From NCBI GenBank assembly GCA_014730235.1, contig WJIO01000114.1:1-9829 (forward strand): 9,829 nucleotides of DNA, in the 5' to 3' direction. The first letter of the stretch is position 1, and every line of letters begins with the position of its first letter. Below the pieces are notes generated by a model. The model ran no database searches, was not told the origin of the DNA, and saw only the letters and a program-made list of their open reading frames with translations. Below, piece after piece: positions 1 through 6,512 of this stretch. This DNA comes from Candidatus Poribacteria bacterium (GTDB taxonomy: Bacteria; Poribacteria; DTPJ01; WJIO01). Made by a program: the position numbers and the translations under genes.

Positions 1-2
1 CC

Positions 3-590
3 GCCATTCCTTACAGGGAAAAGCTGGCCAGGACTAACCCGGAGGAATACAAGCCGGACTTGGCCATGACGCTGAATAACATGGGCATACTTCATTATAA
101 CATGGGTCATCCCGATGAATCCCTGACCTGCTACACCAAAGCCCTGGAGATATACAGGGAACTGGCAGAGAAGCATCCTGAAGCATTTCAGCAGGATGTG
201 GCCATGACGCTGAATAACATGGGCGCACTTCATGATGACATGGGTCATCCCGATGAAGCCCTGACCTGCTACACCGAAGCCCTGGAGATAAGAAGGGAAC
301 TGGCCGAGAAGCATCCGGAAGCATTTAAGCAGTATGTAGCTGGCACGCTGAATAACATGGGCGCATTATATGCAGATATGGATAAACCGGATGAAGCGTT
401 GCCATATTACCGGGAATCCCTGGAGATATACCATAAGCTCTTTCTCAGGTATCCGTCGGCCTATATACAGGATTTTTCAAGAACATTAAAATATGGTGGA
501 GAAGTTTACCTGAAGCTGGGTCTGGAGGATGAGCTTAAGCCGTTTATGGAGTCTTTACAGAAGGTTATGGAAGCCGCCGGGGATGAATAA
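3..590 (+). CDS. Tetratricopeptide-repeat protein, C-terminal part (5' end outside window)
   Basis: The reading frame is open from the window edge (first full codon at 3) to TAA at 588-590, giving the last 195 residues. A TTG at 60 lies inside a repeat and is not a convincing start, so the gene very probably begins upstream. The protein is a series of TPR-type helical hairpins with the signature TLNNMG...PDEAL.CY.EALEI...L..KHPEAF. This is the long kinesin-light-chain-like variety with a 46-residue period, against 34 for a classic TPR. Units start at 63, 201 and 339; the first two are about 90% identical in DNA and the third is more diverged. A degenerate last unit (about 477-590) closes the array. 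TPR arrays are protein-protein interaction scaffolds; partner and role cannot be read here. No signal peptide or catalytic domain is visible in this part. Family is certain, function unknown. Confidence 0.9.
   Translation, partial: AIPYREKLARTNPEEYKPDLAMTLNNMGILHYNMGHPDESLTCYTKALEIYRELAEKHPEAFQQDVAMTLNNMGALHDDMGHPDEALTCYTEALEIRRELAEKHPEAFKQYVAGTLNNMGALYADMDKPDEALPYYRESLEIYHKLFLRYPSAYIQDFSRTLKYGGEVYLKLGLEDELKPFMESLQKVMEAAGDE
63..476 (+). repeat. Three tandem 138-bp TPR-coding units
   Basis: Units run 63-200, 201-338 and 339-476. Each opens with a variant of GCC-ATG-ACG-CTG-AAT-AAC-ATG (the third has GCT-GGC-ACG...). By hand alignment units 1 and 2 differ at about 14 of 138 positions, several of them amino-acid changing. 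The period is an exact multiple of three, so copy-number change would keep the frame. This indicates a recent in-frame duplication. Confidence 0.85.
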
Positions 591-632
591 TCGGTTAAAT
601 GAAGTTCTAAGGTCGCGCTAAAATACCCCTCG

Positions 633-649
633 CCCCCTTATTAAGGGGG
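633..649. repeat. Short palindrome CCCCCTTA-T-TAAGGGGG downstream of the TPR gene
   Basis: Perfect 8-bp arms around one central base; as RNA it would form a 7-bp stem with an ATT loop. It sits 43 bp after the TPR stop codon and is followed by AAAATGGG rather than a T-run, so it does not look like an ordinary rho-independent terminator. It may be the remnant of a dispersed intergenic repeat, or help end transcription. Confidence 0.5.
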
Positions 650-743
650 AAAATGGGCTTCGCTCATTAAGGGAAAAGCTGAATATGTTTCCTGAAAATT
701 GCTTATCCACTGATTTTCTATGAATAAATGTAAAAACAAATTT

Positions 744-820
744 TGTCATTCCTGCGAAAGCAGGAATCCAGTAGATCCGCATAAAGACTGTATTCCTGCT
801 TTCGCAGGAATGACAAGCTT
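744..820 (+). repeat. 77-bp intergenic inverted-repeat element, copy A (REP/MITE-like)
   Basis: Perfect 25-bp inverted arms (743-767 and 792-816, outer ends TTGTCATTCC / GGAATGACAA) surround a 24-bp spacer. Each arm is itself a hairpin: ATTCCTGC-GAAA-GCAGGAAT on the left and ATTCCTGC-TTTC-GCAGGAAT on the right, so either strand carries one hairpin with a GAAA tetraloop. The unit can fold as two small hairpins or one long one, like a bacterial interspersed mosaic element made of paired REPs. Its reverse complement matches copy B (3681-3757) with one mismatch over 77 bp, including the outer AAGCTT. It lies between the convergent TPR and URO-D genes. No transposase is encoded, so it would be non-autonomous. 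Confidence 0.9.
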
Positions 821-955
821 ATAGAAGTTTTTTACTTTTACCACATTTAACTCCGAAGAACCTTATTTTTTGCTTCAAACTGGTTTTAATTTTACTACAT
901 ATTTATTTTTATTAAGTCAAAATCTGGTTAATATTTAGCAAAGGTTCGGATTACC
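821..955. other. AT-rich convergent intergenic remainder
   Basis: The rest of the 365-bp gap between the TPR stop (590) and the URO-D stop (956) is AT-rich and holds no credible ORF, promoter or strong hairpin that I can see. The only structured parts of the gap are the palindrome at 633-649 and the inverted-repeat element at 744-820. Confidence 0.6.
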
Positions 956-1984
956 CTAATATACGCCATATTCAAAAGCCTCATCATACATAACAATTAC
1001 ATTTTCCGGAGGGAATTCATCCAGCATCAGGTCATGGCTGGGGGCCAGGCAGAAACCTCCCCCTGAGGCCATTATGTCAATCACCCGACGCACTTCTTTT
1101 TTGACAACTTCTGTCGTACCCCTTGCCAGTACGTTCTGGTGGTCTATACAGCCATGAAAAGTCAGCTTATGTCCAAAATCCGCTTTAAGTTCCAAAAGTT
1201 CCATACCTTTGGCGGCTACCTGGACGGGATTGAGGGCATCCAGACCTAAGTCTATCAGGTCGGGTATAAGTTCTCTTACAGCGCCGCAGGAGTGAAACAT
1301 GGTTTTTAGTTCATATTTTTCACCCAGTTCCAGAAATCGCTTTATGTGGAGTTTGCAAAACTCCCGCCAGTGTTTCAGGGAGATCAGAAGGGCCAATTGT
1401 GTTCCCATATCATCGCCAAAAAAGAATATATCAATCTTATCTCCCACAGCTTCAAAGAAACGCACAGCCAGTTCATAATAAAAATCGCTGACTTTCTGTA
1501 TAACCGCGTGCATAACTTCCGGGTGTGTATACATCTTCATGAAGAATTCATCCATACCCACCAACTCTGTAGCGTCAGTAAAAACTACTACCCAGGGCCC
1601 GCCGATGATGGCGTATTCTTTCCATGCCTCACATTGTTCCTCAATGCCTGCAAAGTCAAACCAATCGGGGGATGGCCAGTCGGGATAATCCTCCACCTGT
1701 TGTATAGTTTCAACCCCGGATAGAGGATGAGACATGGGTTGTCCATAATATACTCCATCCCGCTGGACTCCCCAGAAATTCTTATCATCCAAAGGCGGAC
1801 CTATATAATTTTCCCTGACTCGACGGAAATCAATATGCAGTCTCTGCATCAATTCCTCTTCATCGGATACTTTACATTTCTGAATTAACTTTTCCGTAAG
1901 ACCTTCGGAAGCGCCATACCACAGCGGCACTCGATCTGGCTCTTTATGATTAAATGTGGCTATTACTCTCTGTTTGCTGTTCAT
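956..1984 (-). CDS. URO-D superfamily protein, corrinoid/methylcobamide methyltransferase-like, with zinc signature
   Basis: 342 residues, a normal length for the uroporphyrinogen-decarboxylase superfamily (COG0407, MtaA/CmuA-like), which adopts a TIM barrel. The N-terminal family motif NHKEPDRVPLW is at residues 12-22. H231-S-C233-G and C312 (in GGGFCLAPSH) fit the His-X-Cys...Cys zinc-thiolate site of MtaA-type methyltransferases, which move methyl groups between a corrinoid and a thiol. I therefore infer methyl transfer rather than haem synthesis; substrate unknown. The ATG at 1982-1984 is preceded by GAGGT eight bases upstream. It starts 28 bp after the glpK stop on the same strand and is very likely cotranscribed with glpK. 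No partner corrinoid protein (MtaC-like) gene is in the window. A true haem-pathway HemE is less likely because the zinc-site cysteines are present. Confidence 0.92.
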   Translation of the reverse strand: MNSKQRVIATFNHKEPDRVPLWYGASEGLTEKLIQKCKVSDEEELMQRLHIDFRRVRENYIGPPLDDKNFWGVQRDGVYYGQPMSHPLSGVETIQQVEDYPDWPSPDWFDFAGIEEQCEAWKEYAIIGGPWVVVFTDATELVGMDEFFMKMYTHPEVMHAVIQKVSDFYYELAVRFFEAVGDKIDIFFFGDDMGTQLALLISLKHWREFCKLHIKRFLELGEKYELKTMFHSCGAVRELIPDLIDLGLDALNPVQVAAKGMELLELKADFGHKLTFHGCIDHQNVLARGTTEVVKKEVRRVIDIMASGGGFCLAPSHDLMLDEFPPENVIVMYDEAFEYGVY

Positions 1985-2009
1985 TTTGTACCTCGAATAA
2001 ACGGATTAT

Positions 2010-2030
2010 TGATCACGAATTACTGATCAC
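2010..2030. repeat. TGATCAC direct repeat at the glpK / URO-D junction
   Basis: Two identical TGATCAC heptamers (2010-2016 and 2024-2030) are separated by GAATTAC, one turn-and-a-half apart, each containing the palindrome TGATCA. One overlaps the last codons of glpK. It could be a small operator or chance; nothing else supports a role. Confidence 0.3.
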
Positions 2031-3491
2031 CTGATTAACCGCTTTATGCCAACCGGATAAAAGTTCTTTTCTCTTTTTGTTATCCATTTTTGGATTAAAA
2101 ATAACATCTGTTTTCCTGCAGGCTTCTATCTCTGATTTGCTGTTCCAGAAACCCACTTCCAGACCAGCCAGAAAGGCTGCGCCCAGGGCTGTAGTTTCAT
2201 TATACACAGGACGATCCACCTTAATGTTAAGTATATCGCTCTGGAACTGCATAAGGAAGTCATTGGCTGAAGCGCCGCCGTCGGCTTTCAGTGTCAATAA
2301 ATCCTCACCCAGGTCTGATCTCATAGCATCAATAACATCGGCTGTCTGGTATGCTATGGATTCAAGAGCAGCCCTGACCAGATGGCTTTTGCCTGTTCCT
2401 CTTGTTATGCCCAGTATGGCCCCTCTAGCGTCAGAATTCCAATACGGCGCGCCCAGCCCTGTGAAAGCCGGAACCATGTATACACCATCGGCGTTACCAA
2501 TTGTTTCAGCGATACCCTCTGTTTCAGATGCCGTTTCAATAAGACCCATTTCATCTCTGAGCCACTGCACAGCCGCCCCTGCTATAAAAACGCTGCCTTC
2601 CAGGGCATAAACCGGCTTATCGTCTACACTACAAGCCAGGGTGGTTAAAAGCCCATAGTTAGAAGCTACCGGCTTTTCGCCTGTGTTCAGCATTATGAAA
2701 CACCCTGTTCCATAGGTATTCTTTACAGAACCCACTTCAAAGCATGCCTGACCGAATAAAGCCGCCTGTTGATCCCCCGCTATGCCGGCAATGGGTATAC
2801 CATCCAGGACACAGCCACAGTCAACTGTACCAAAGCTTGCAGATGACGCATATACCCGGGGCATCATATTGGATGGGATATTCATCAGTTCCAGGAGTTC
2901 ATCATCCCATTCCAGAGAATGTATGTTAAAAAGCATGGTTCGGGAGGCATTGGTATAGTCTGTAGCGTGAAATTTACCGCCTGTAAGCTTCCAGACCAAC
3001 CAGCTATCTACTGTACCAAAAACAGCTTCACTTTTTCGCGCATTTTCTACATTATCCATTATCCAGGCAACTTTTGTGGCTGAGAAATACGGATCGATCA
3101 CTAATCCCGTTTTGGCTCTGATCTTCTCCGATAAGCCTTTTGATCTCAGCTCCCGGCACATATCCGCTGTCCGTCTGCACTGCCACACGATAGCTCTATG
3201 GAATGGCTCATCGCTTTTAGTGTCCCAGACTACAGCAGTTTCACGCTGGTTGGTAATCCCTATACCAGCGATCTGGTTAGCTTTTATTTCAGAAGCTTCT
3301 ACAGCTTCGCATGCAGTTGAAAGAGTTTTTTCCCATATCTCTTGTGGATCATGTTCCACCCAACCGGGCTTTGGGTAATACTGGCTAATCTCACTGTATG
3401 CTTTTGAAGCAATATTGCCATTTTTGTCTATAAGTAATACCGTTGTACCTGTTGTTCCCTGATCTATTGCAAGGATATATCTTTCTTTCAT
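2013..3491 (-). CDS. glpK: Glycerol kinase
   Basis: 492 residues (the E. coli enzyme is about 500), FGGY carbohydrate-kinase family; makes sn-glycerol 3-phosphate from glycerol and ATP in the cytoplasm. The ATP-binding start IDQGTTGTT is at 9-17. Glycerol-contact residues are all in place: R83-E84 (GITNQRET), W103 (AIVWQCRRT), Y135 (VIDPYFSATK), D240 (GIAGDQQAALFGQ) and F265 (YGTGCF). The DGGASANDFLMQ block is at 404-415. This set separates glycerol kinase from xylulokinase and other FGGY kinases. The segment before GIAGDQQ reads CVLDGIPIAG: it has neither the Arg of the E. coli fructose-1,6-bisphosphate loop nor the His phosphorylated by HPr in Firmicutes, so both classical controls may be missing (inference). 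ATG at 3489-3491 with GGAG eight bases upstream. First gene of a two-gene unit with the URO-D gene; no glpF or glpD is adjacent. Confidence 0.97.
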   Translation of the reverse strand: MKERYILAIDQGTTGTTVLLIDKNGNIASKAYSEISQYYPKPGWVEHDPQEIWEKTLSTACEAVEASEIKANQIAGIGITNQRETAVVWDTKSDEPFHRAIVWQCRRTADMCRELRSKGLSEKIRAKTGLVIDPYFSATKVAWIMDNVENARKSEAVFGTVDSWLVWKLTGGKFHATDYTNASRTMLFNIHSLEWDDELLELMNIPSNMMPRVYASSASFGTVDCGCVLDGIPIAGIAGDQQAALFGQACFEVGSVKNTYGTGCFIMLNTGEKPVASNYGLLTTLACSVDDKPVYALEGSVFIAGAAVQWLRDEMGLIETASETEGIAETIGNADGVYMVPAFTGLGAPYWNSDARGAILGITRGTGKSHLVRAALESIAYQTADVIDAMRSDLGEDLLTLKADGGASANDFLMQFQSDILNIKVDRPVYNETTALGAAFLAGLEVGFWNSKSEIEACRKTDVIFNPKMDNKKRKELLSGWHKAVNQVISNS

Positions 3492-3531
3492 ATCTGTATC
3501 TCCGTTCCATATTCAAAACTCAAACAATGGG

Positions 3532-3560
3532 AATATATCATAGGATACATGTATAGTCAA
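3532..3560 (-). promoter_or_regulatory. Sigma70-type promoter of glpK, with a palindrome in the spacer
   Basis: Read on the minus strand: -35 TTGACT (3555-3560), a 17-bp spacer, -10 TATATT (3532-3537). The predicted start near 3525 leaves a leader of about 35 bases before the glpK ATG. The spacer contains the perfect palindrome ATACATGTAT (3545-3554), positioned where a repressor dimer could block RNA polymerase. The promoter call is well supported by spacing and sequence; the operator is only a suggestion. Confidence 0.7.
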
Positions 3561-3680
3561 CGGATTTGTATATCAGAGATTATCAAAAATCTTCCAAGCA
3601 TAAAAGCACCTGTCTCAATTTAGTAGGTTAGTCACAATTCGGGAGAGCAAAGTTCCTGCTGAGCTTTTCCTTTTTTGTTC

Positions 3681-3757
3681 AAGCTTGTCATTCCTGCGAA
3701 AGCAGGAATACAGTCTTTATGCAGATCTACTGGATTCCTGCTTTCGCAGGAATGACA
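3681..3757 (-). repeat. 77-bp intergenic inverted-repeat element, copy B (opposite orientation to copy A)
   Basis: Arms at 3686-3709 and 3734-3757 are perfect 24-bp inverted repeats around a 24-bp spacer. The whole stretch is the reverse complement of 744-820 except for one base in the spacer (GCAG here, GCGG in the complement of copy A). It lies between the divergent glpK and DUF2284 genes, outside the predicted glpK promoter and upstream of the DUF2284 promoter. Together copies A and B frame the glpK/URO-D unit as inverted repeats about 2.9 kb apart. Confidence 0.9.
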
Positions 3758-3794
3758 GCATAAAGAGAGACAGATACAGAATAAAAAGTTTTCC

Positions 3795-3823
3795 TTGCTT
3801 AGAGGATACTGGTGTTATATAAT
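3795..3823 (+). promoter_or_regulatory. Probable sigma70-type promoter of the DUF2284 gene
   Basis: A consensus -10 TATAAT (3818-3823) stands 17 bp downstream of TTGCTT (3795-3800), a half-matching -35. A second TATAAT at 3832-3837 has no good -35 at normal distance. The leader to the ATG at 3873 would be about 43 bases. Together with 3532-3560 and copy B, this accounts for the 381-bp gap 3492-3872; I see no gene or RNA in the remainder (3561-3680). Confidence 0.5.
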
Positions 3824-3860
3824 CATACGCATATAATTTATAAGATTACATGTTATTTAT

Positions 3861-3866
3861 AAGGTG
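3861..3866 (+). promoter_or_regulatory. Ribosome binding site deciding the DUF2284 start
   Basis: AAGGTG is followed by six bases and ATG at 3873. The GTG at 3864 in the same frame is part of this site and has no Shine-Dalgarno sequence of its own, so the ATG is preferred. Confidence 0.6.
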
Positions 3867-3872
3867 AAAAAT

Positions 3873-4382
3873 ATGAATGATAGTTCTGATTTGAATATTT
3901 TTATACAGCGTGCTTGCGAGTTAGGAGCAATTGAAGCGAAAATAATAGATCCCACTTCTATAGTTACTGCTGAATGGGTAAGGTTTAAGTGCCAATTTGG
4001 ATGCGGTGGATATAACAGCAGCTTATGTTGTCCGCCCAATTCGCCAACTCCAGATCAGACCAGGAAAATTCTTGATTGCTATAACAGGGCTGTGATGTTT
4101 CACTGCAAAGTCAATGGGGATCCAAAGAAAATCGCAACCGCTTTAGAACGTGAAATTTTCCTGAGTGGATATTACAAAGCTCTTGGGTTAGGTGATGGGC
4201 CTTGCAGATTGTGTGATAAATGCAACTTACAGAAATGTATACATCCCAGGGAAGCCAGGCCATCTATGGAAGCCTGTGGAATTGATGTATATTCCTCAGC
4301 CCGGGCTAACGGCTTTTACATACAAGTTGTGACAGACCATTCATCCGATCAGAATTATTACGGTGTGGTGTTAGTTGATTAA
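3873..4382 (+). CDS. DUF2284 family Cys-rich putative metal-binding protein
   Basis: 169 residues from ATG 3873. The pattern fits the DUF2284 (predicted metal-binding) family, whose biochemical role is not established. There are two Cys clusters. The first, C40-x3-C44-x7-C52-C53, lies in the block FGCGGYNSSLCCPPNSPTP. The second, C111-x2-C114-x2-C117-x4-C122 plus C135, reads CRLCDKCNLQKC...MEACGIDV. The second cluster has the spacing style of an iron-sulfur site, so redox or metal handling is a reasonable inference. There is no signal peptide or membrane segment; it should be cytoplasmic. It has its own promoter and ends 95 bp before the TonB-receptor gene, so the two may be partly cotranscribed. 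In anaerobes such proteins often sit near methyltransferase and radical-enzyme genes, which fits this neighbourhood but proves nothing. Confidence 0.87.
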   Translation: MNDSSDLNIFIQRACELGAIEAKIIDPTSIVTAEWVRFKCQFGCGGYNSSLCCPPNSPTPDQTRKILDCYNRAVMFHCKVNGDPKKIATALEREIFLSGYYKALGLGDGPCRLCDKCNLQKCIHPREARPSMEACGIDVYSSARANGFYIQVVTDHSSDQNYYGVVLVD

Positions 4383-4420
4383 TTTAACTATATCTTTATC
4401 TTATCTTAACCCAACTAGCT

Positions 4421-4426
4421 TATAAT
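4421..4426 (+). promoter_or_regulatory. Possible -10 box upstream of the TonB-receptor gene
   Basis: A consensus TATAAT 51 bp before the receptor ATG, but without a recognisable -35 at 16-18 bp. No cobalamin-riboswitch box, Fur box or terminator hairpin was recognised in the 95-bp gap 4383-4477, so regulation of the receptor is not shown by the sequence. Confidence 0.25.
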
Positions 4427-4477
4427 AATCACGATCTGTATAAACTTAAAATTATTACTTGAGCTAAGGAGCAAAGA

Positions 4478-6490
4478 ATGTTCGGAAAAAAAACATGCTT
4501 GATGAAAATAAGCACTGTTATATACTGTTTGTTGTTCTTAGGGTTAGGAAACATATATGCTGAAGAGACAGAGCAATCTGATGATACTGAACGCATACAT
4601 GTAATGGAGCCAATAGAAGTAACGGGTAAGCGCCCCCGGGATGTTATAGCAAAGCCCATGTCCGAATCATCCGGTCTTGAAATTTCCACCACCCTGGTGA
4701 ACGAAGAGGAAATAGAAAGGCAGGGAGCCAAGACTATTGTAGATGCCCTGAAATACGTGCCCGGAGCATGGATAGAAAGCCGGGGGCGTAAGGTCAAGCA
4801 GTTCTTTTCTGTGAGAGGTCAAAAGTATCCGTATCCCGAATATGCCATAGATGGGGCATGGCAGCGGGAATTTCACGAAACACCTTATTTCTTCTCTGCT
4901 ACAAATATTGAGCGCGTCGAGGTTATAAGATCCAGCGCAGCCCTTCTTAACGGTCTGGGCGGTTTAGTAGGTATTGTAAACATAGTTCCCAAGGCATACA
5001 AAAAACCGGGAACTGGAGCTGAAATGGAATACGGCAGTTTTGACACTTATCGATTCAGCCTCTCTCACGGTGCAACAGCCGGAGATCTATCCTACGCCTT
5101 CAGTGGAGGTACAAATCACACCGCCGGACCTGAAGATAAAAACGCCGCCGAAAGTATCTCCAACTTTATGGGAAGCACAAGCTGGAAGCCAATAGAAAGC
5201 CTGAGAATAAAGACCAATCTCTTTCATCTTTATGGTGAACGAAAGTTAAGGCGTGCAGAACCACCGGCTGGCAAAAGATTTCAACAAACCACCGAGAGCT
5301 TTGATCCCCTGAAAACCACCCTGGGTAATTTACAAGCCCATTTCCAGCCTAATGAGAAACTATCCACAGAGCTTGTAATGCACTATATTGACAGGGATCA
5401 TACATTTATCGGTGACGAAACAGCACCCCATGAAAGTACCGATGAACGGGATTATGAATGGGGAGCAAACATCATTCAATCCCTCGCTGTTACTGATGAC
5501 AACACCTTGCGTTTCGGCGCGCTATATAACCACTGGGTCGCTCCCAACGGCAAGCGCTTTTATGTCGGCAGGAGATCTGATCTGGAAACCGTATCAGCCG
5601 TTGCCGTTGATGAACAGAAGTTTGGAAGTCTTAAGCTGGATGCCGGACTCCGCTGGGCCAAAACCTACATCAATGAATACGGTGCTTTCAATATAAATGG
5701 CAGCGGTGGTAAATTTAGACAGGTAGAACCTATCAAAGATCAGTGGGAACCTTCTACATTCAATGGAAGCGCGGGAGCATCTTATAGATTATCCGAAAGA
5801 ATACTGCTCAATCTGAACGTTGCAGCGGGGCAGATACAACCAAGAGAAGGTTCACTTGACGTAAACATGGAAGAGCCGGGAAATGAAACCCGAATCAAAG
5901 CCGACCTGGGTTGTCGTGTAATACAGGAAAAAGTAGGACGCGTATCCCTGACAGGATTCCTGACTCAGCAGAAAAATGCCATCGTCCTCAGCGGACAGAC
6001 AAAAGAATACCAGGGACGCATAATGGAGCTTTATCTAAACAGAGATCAGGATCAACTGGGAGTCGAGTTAGACATCCAGGGAGCGCCAATACTCCGGGTA
6101 ATAGAACCTTTTGTAAATCTTACAGCCATGAGATCCCGAGCTGACAGCAATGGTGAAATGGTAAAAAATGAGGAAAAGCCAGAGTTAATCGCCAGTGGTG
6201 GAATTTACGCTGAAAAACTAGGCTTTGATTTCAGCATTTTATGGAAATACGTTTCATCCTACGAAAGCACAAGATTTGTAGCTGCCCCTGAGGGAGAAAA
6301 GCCCACACCTCAGCCTTTGGGTGATTTCCATTCTCTCAACGCTTCATTTGGTTATACATTTGGCAAAAAACAAAATGCCAGAATTTATTTTGAAATAAAA
6401 AATCTTATGGATGAGGAATATTCAACGGTTGTTGGGTATCCCGATTACGGCAGAAGATATATGGTAGGTCTGCGGCAGACTTTTAATTAA
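4478..6490 (+). CDS. TonB-dependent outer-membrane receptor
   Basis: 670 residues, a usual length for TonB-dependent receptors, which import siderophores, cobalamin, haem or oligomers using TonB-ExbBD energy. Residues 1-28 form a signal peptide (KK, then the hydrophobic ISTVIYCLLFLGLG, cleavage after IYA). A TonB-box-like MEPIEVTGK follows at 43-51. The plug domain spans roughly 65-175 with the hallmarks IVDALKYVPG, FSVRGQ, IERVEVIRSSAALLNGLGG and IVNIVPK. The rest is a 22-strand barrel of alternating aromatic/polar segments, closing with NLMDEEYSTVVGYPDYGRRYMVGLRQTFN-like receptor terminal sequence in two parts. ATG 4478 has AAGGAG six bases upstream; a later Met (residue 9) has none. The ligand is unknown. 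The GYP..GR..MVGL ending recalls vitamin-type receptors such as BtuB, but this is weak. It is followed after 22 bp by the asparaginase-II gene, likely in one operon. No TonB or ABC importer gene is adjacent. Confidence 0.95.
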   Translation: MFGKKTCLMKISTVIYCLLFLGLGNIYAEETEQSDDTERIHVMEPIEVTGKRPRDVIAKPMSESSGLEISTTLVNEEEIERQGAKTIVDALKYVPGAWIESRGRKVKQFFSVRGQKYPYPEYAIDGAWQREFHETPYFFSATNIERVEVIRSSAALLNGLGGLVGIVNIVPKAYKKPGTGAEMEYGSFDTYRFSLSHGATAGDLSYAFSGGTNHTAGPEDKNAAESISNFMGSTSWKPIESLRIKTNLFHLYGERKLRRAEPPAGKRFQQTTESFDPLKTTLGNLQAHFQPNEKLSTELVMHYIDRDHTFIGDETAPHESTDERDYEWGANIIQSLAVTDDNTLRFGALYNHWVAPNGKRFYVGRRSDLETVSAVAVDEQKFGSLKLDAGLRWAKTYINEYGAFNINGSGGKFRQVEPIKDQWEPSTFNGSAGASYRLSERILLNLNVAAGQIQPREGSLDVNMEEPGNETRIKADLGCRVIQEKVGRVSLTGFLTQQKNAIVLSGQTKEYQGRIMELYLNRDQDQLGVELDIQGAPILRVIEPFVNLTAMRSRADSNGEMVKNEEKPELIASGGIYAEKLGFDFSILWKYVSSYESTRFVAAPEGEKPTPQPLGDFHSLNASFGYTFGKKQNARIYFEIKNLMDEEYSTVVGYPDYGRRYMVGLRQTFN

Positions 6491-6512
6491 ACAGTTAGTT
6501 ACGGAGGTAATA

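Noticed and set aside
34-324. Minus-strand open frame of 96 codons across the TPR repeats
   Set aside because: It is the antisense shadow of the repeated TPR codons; its own repetition simply mirrors the 138-bp units and it has no ribosome binding site.
744-820. CRISPR repeat or array
   Set aside because: There are only two hairpin arms in inverted orientation with one spacer whose sequence recurs at 3681-3757; a CRISPR array needs several direct repeats with unique spacers.
2077-2610. Plus-strand open frame of 177 codons inside glpK
   Set aside because: It is fully antisense to a gene with every glycerol-kinase motif, is Ser/Pro/Ala-rich as such shadows are, and shows no recognisable domain.
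3649-3677. Possible plus-strand terminator (AAAGTTC hairpin followed by CCTTTTTTG)
   Set aside because: The stem needs a G-T wobble and there is no plus-strand gene upstream whose transcript it would end; glpK runs away from it on the other strand.
4383-4477. Cobalamin riboswitch in front of the TonB receptor
   Set aside because: The gap is only 95 bp, too short for a full cobalamin riboswitch, and no B12-box-like sequence was seen.
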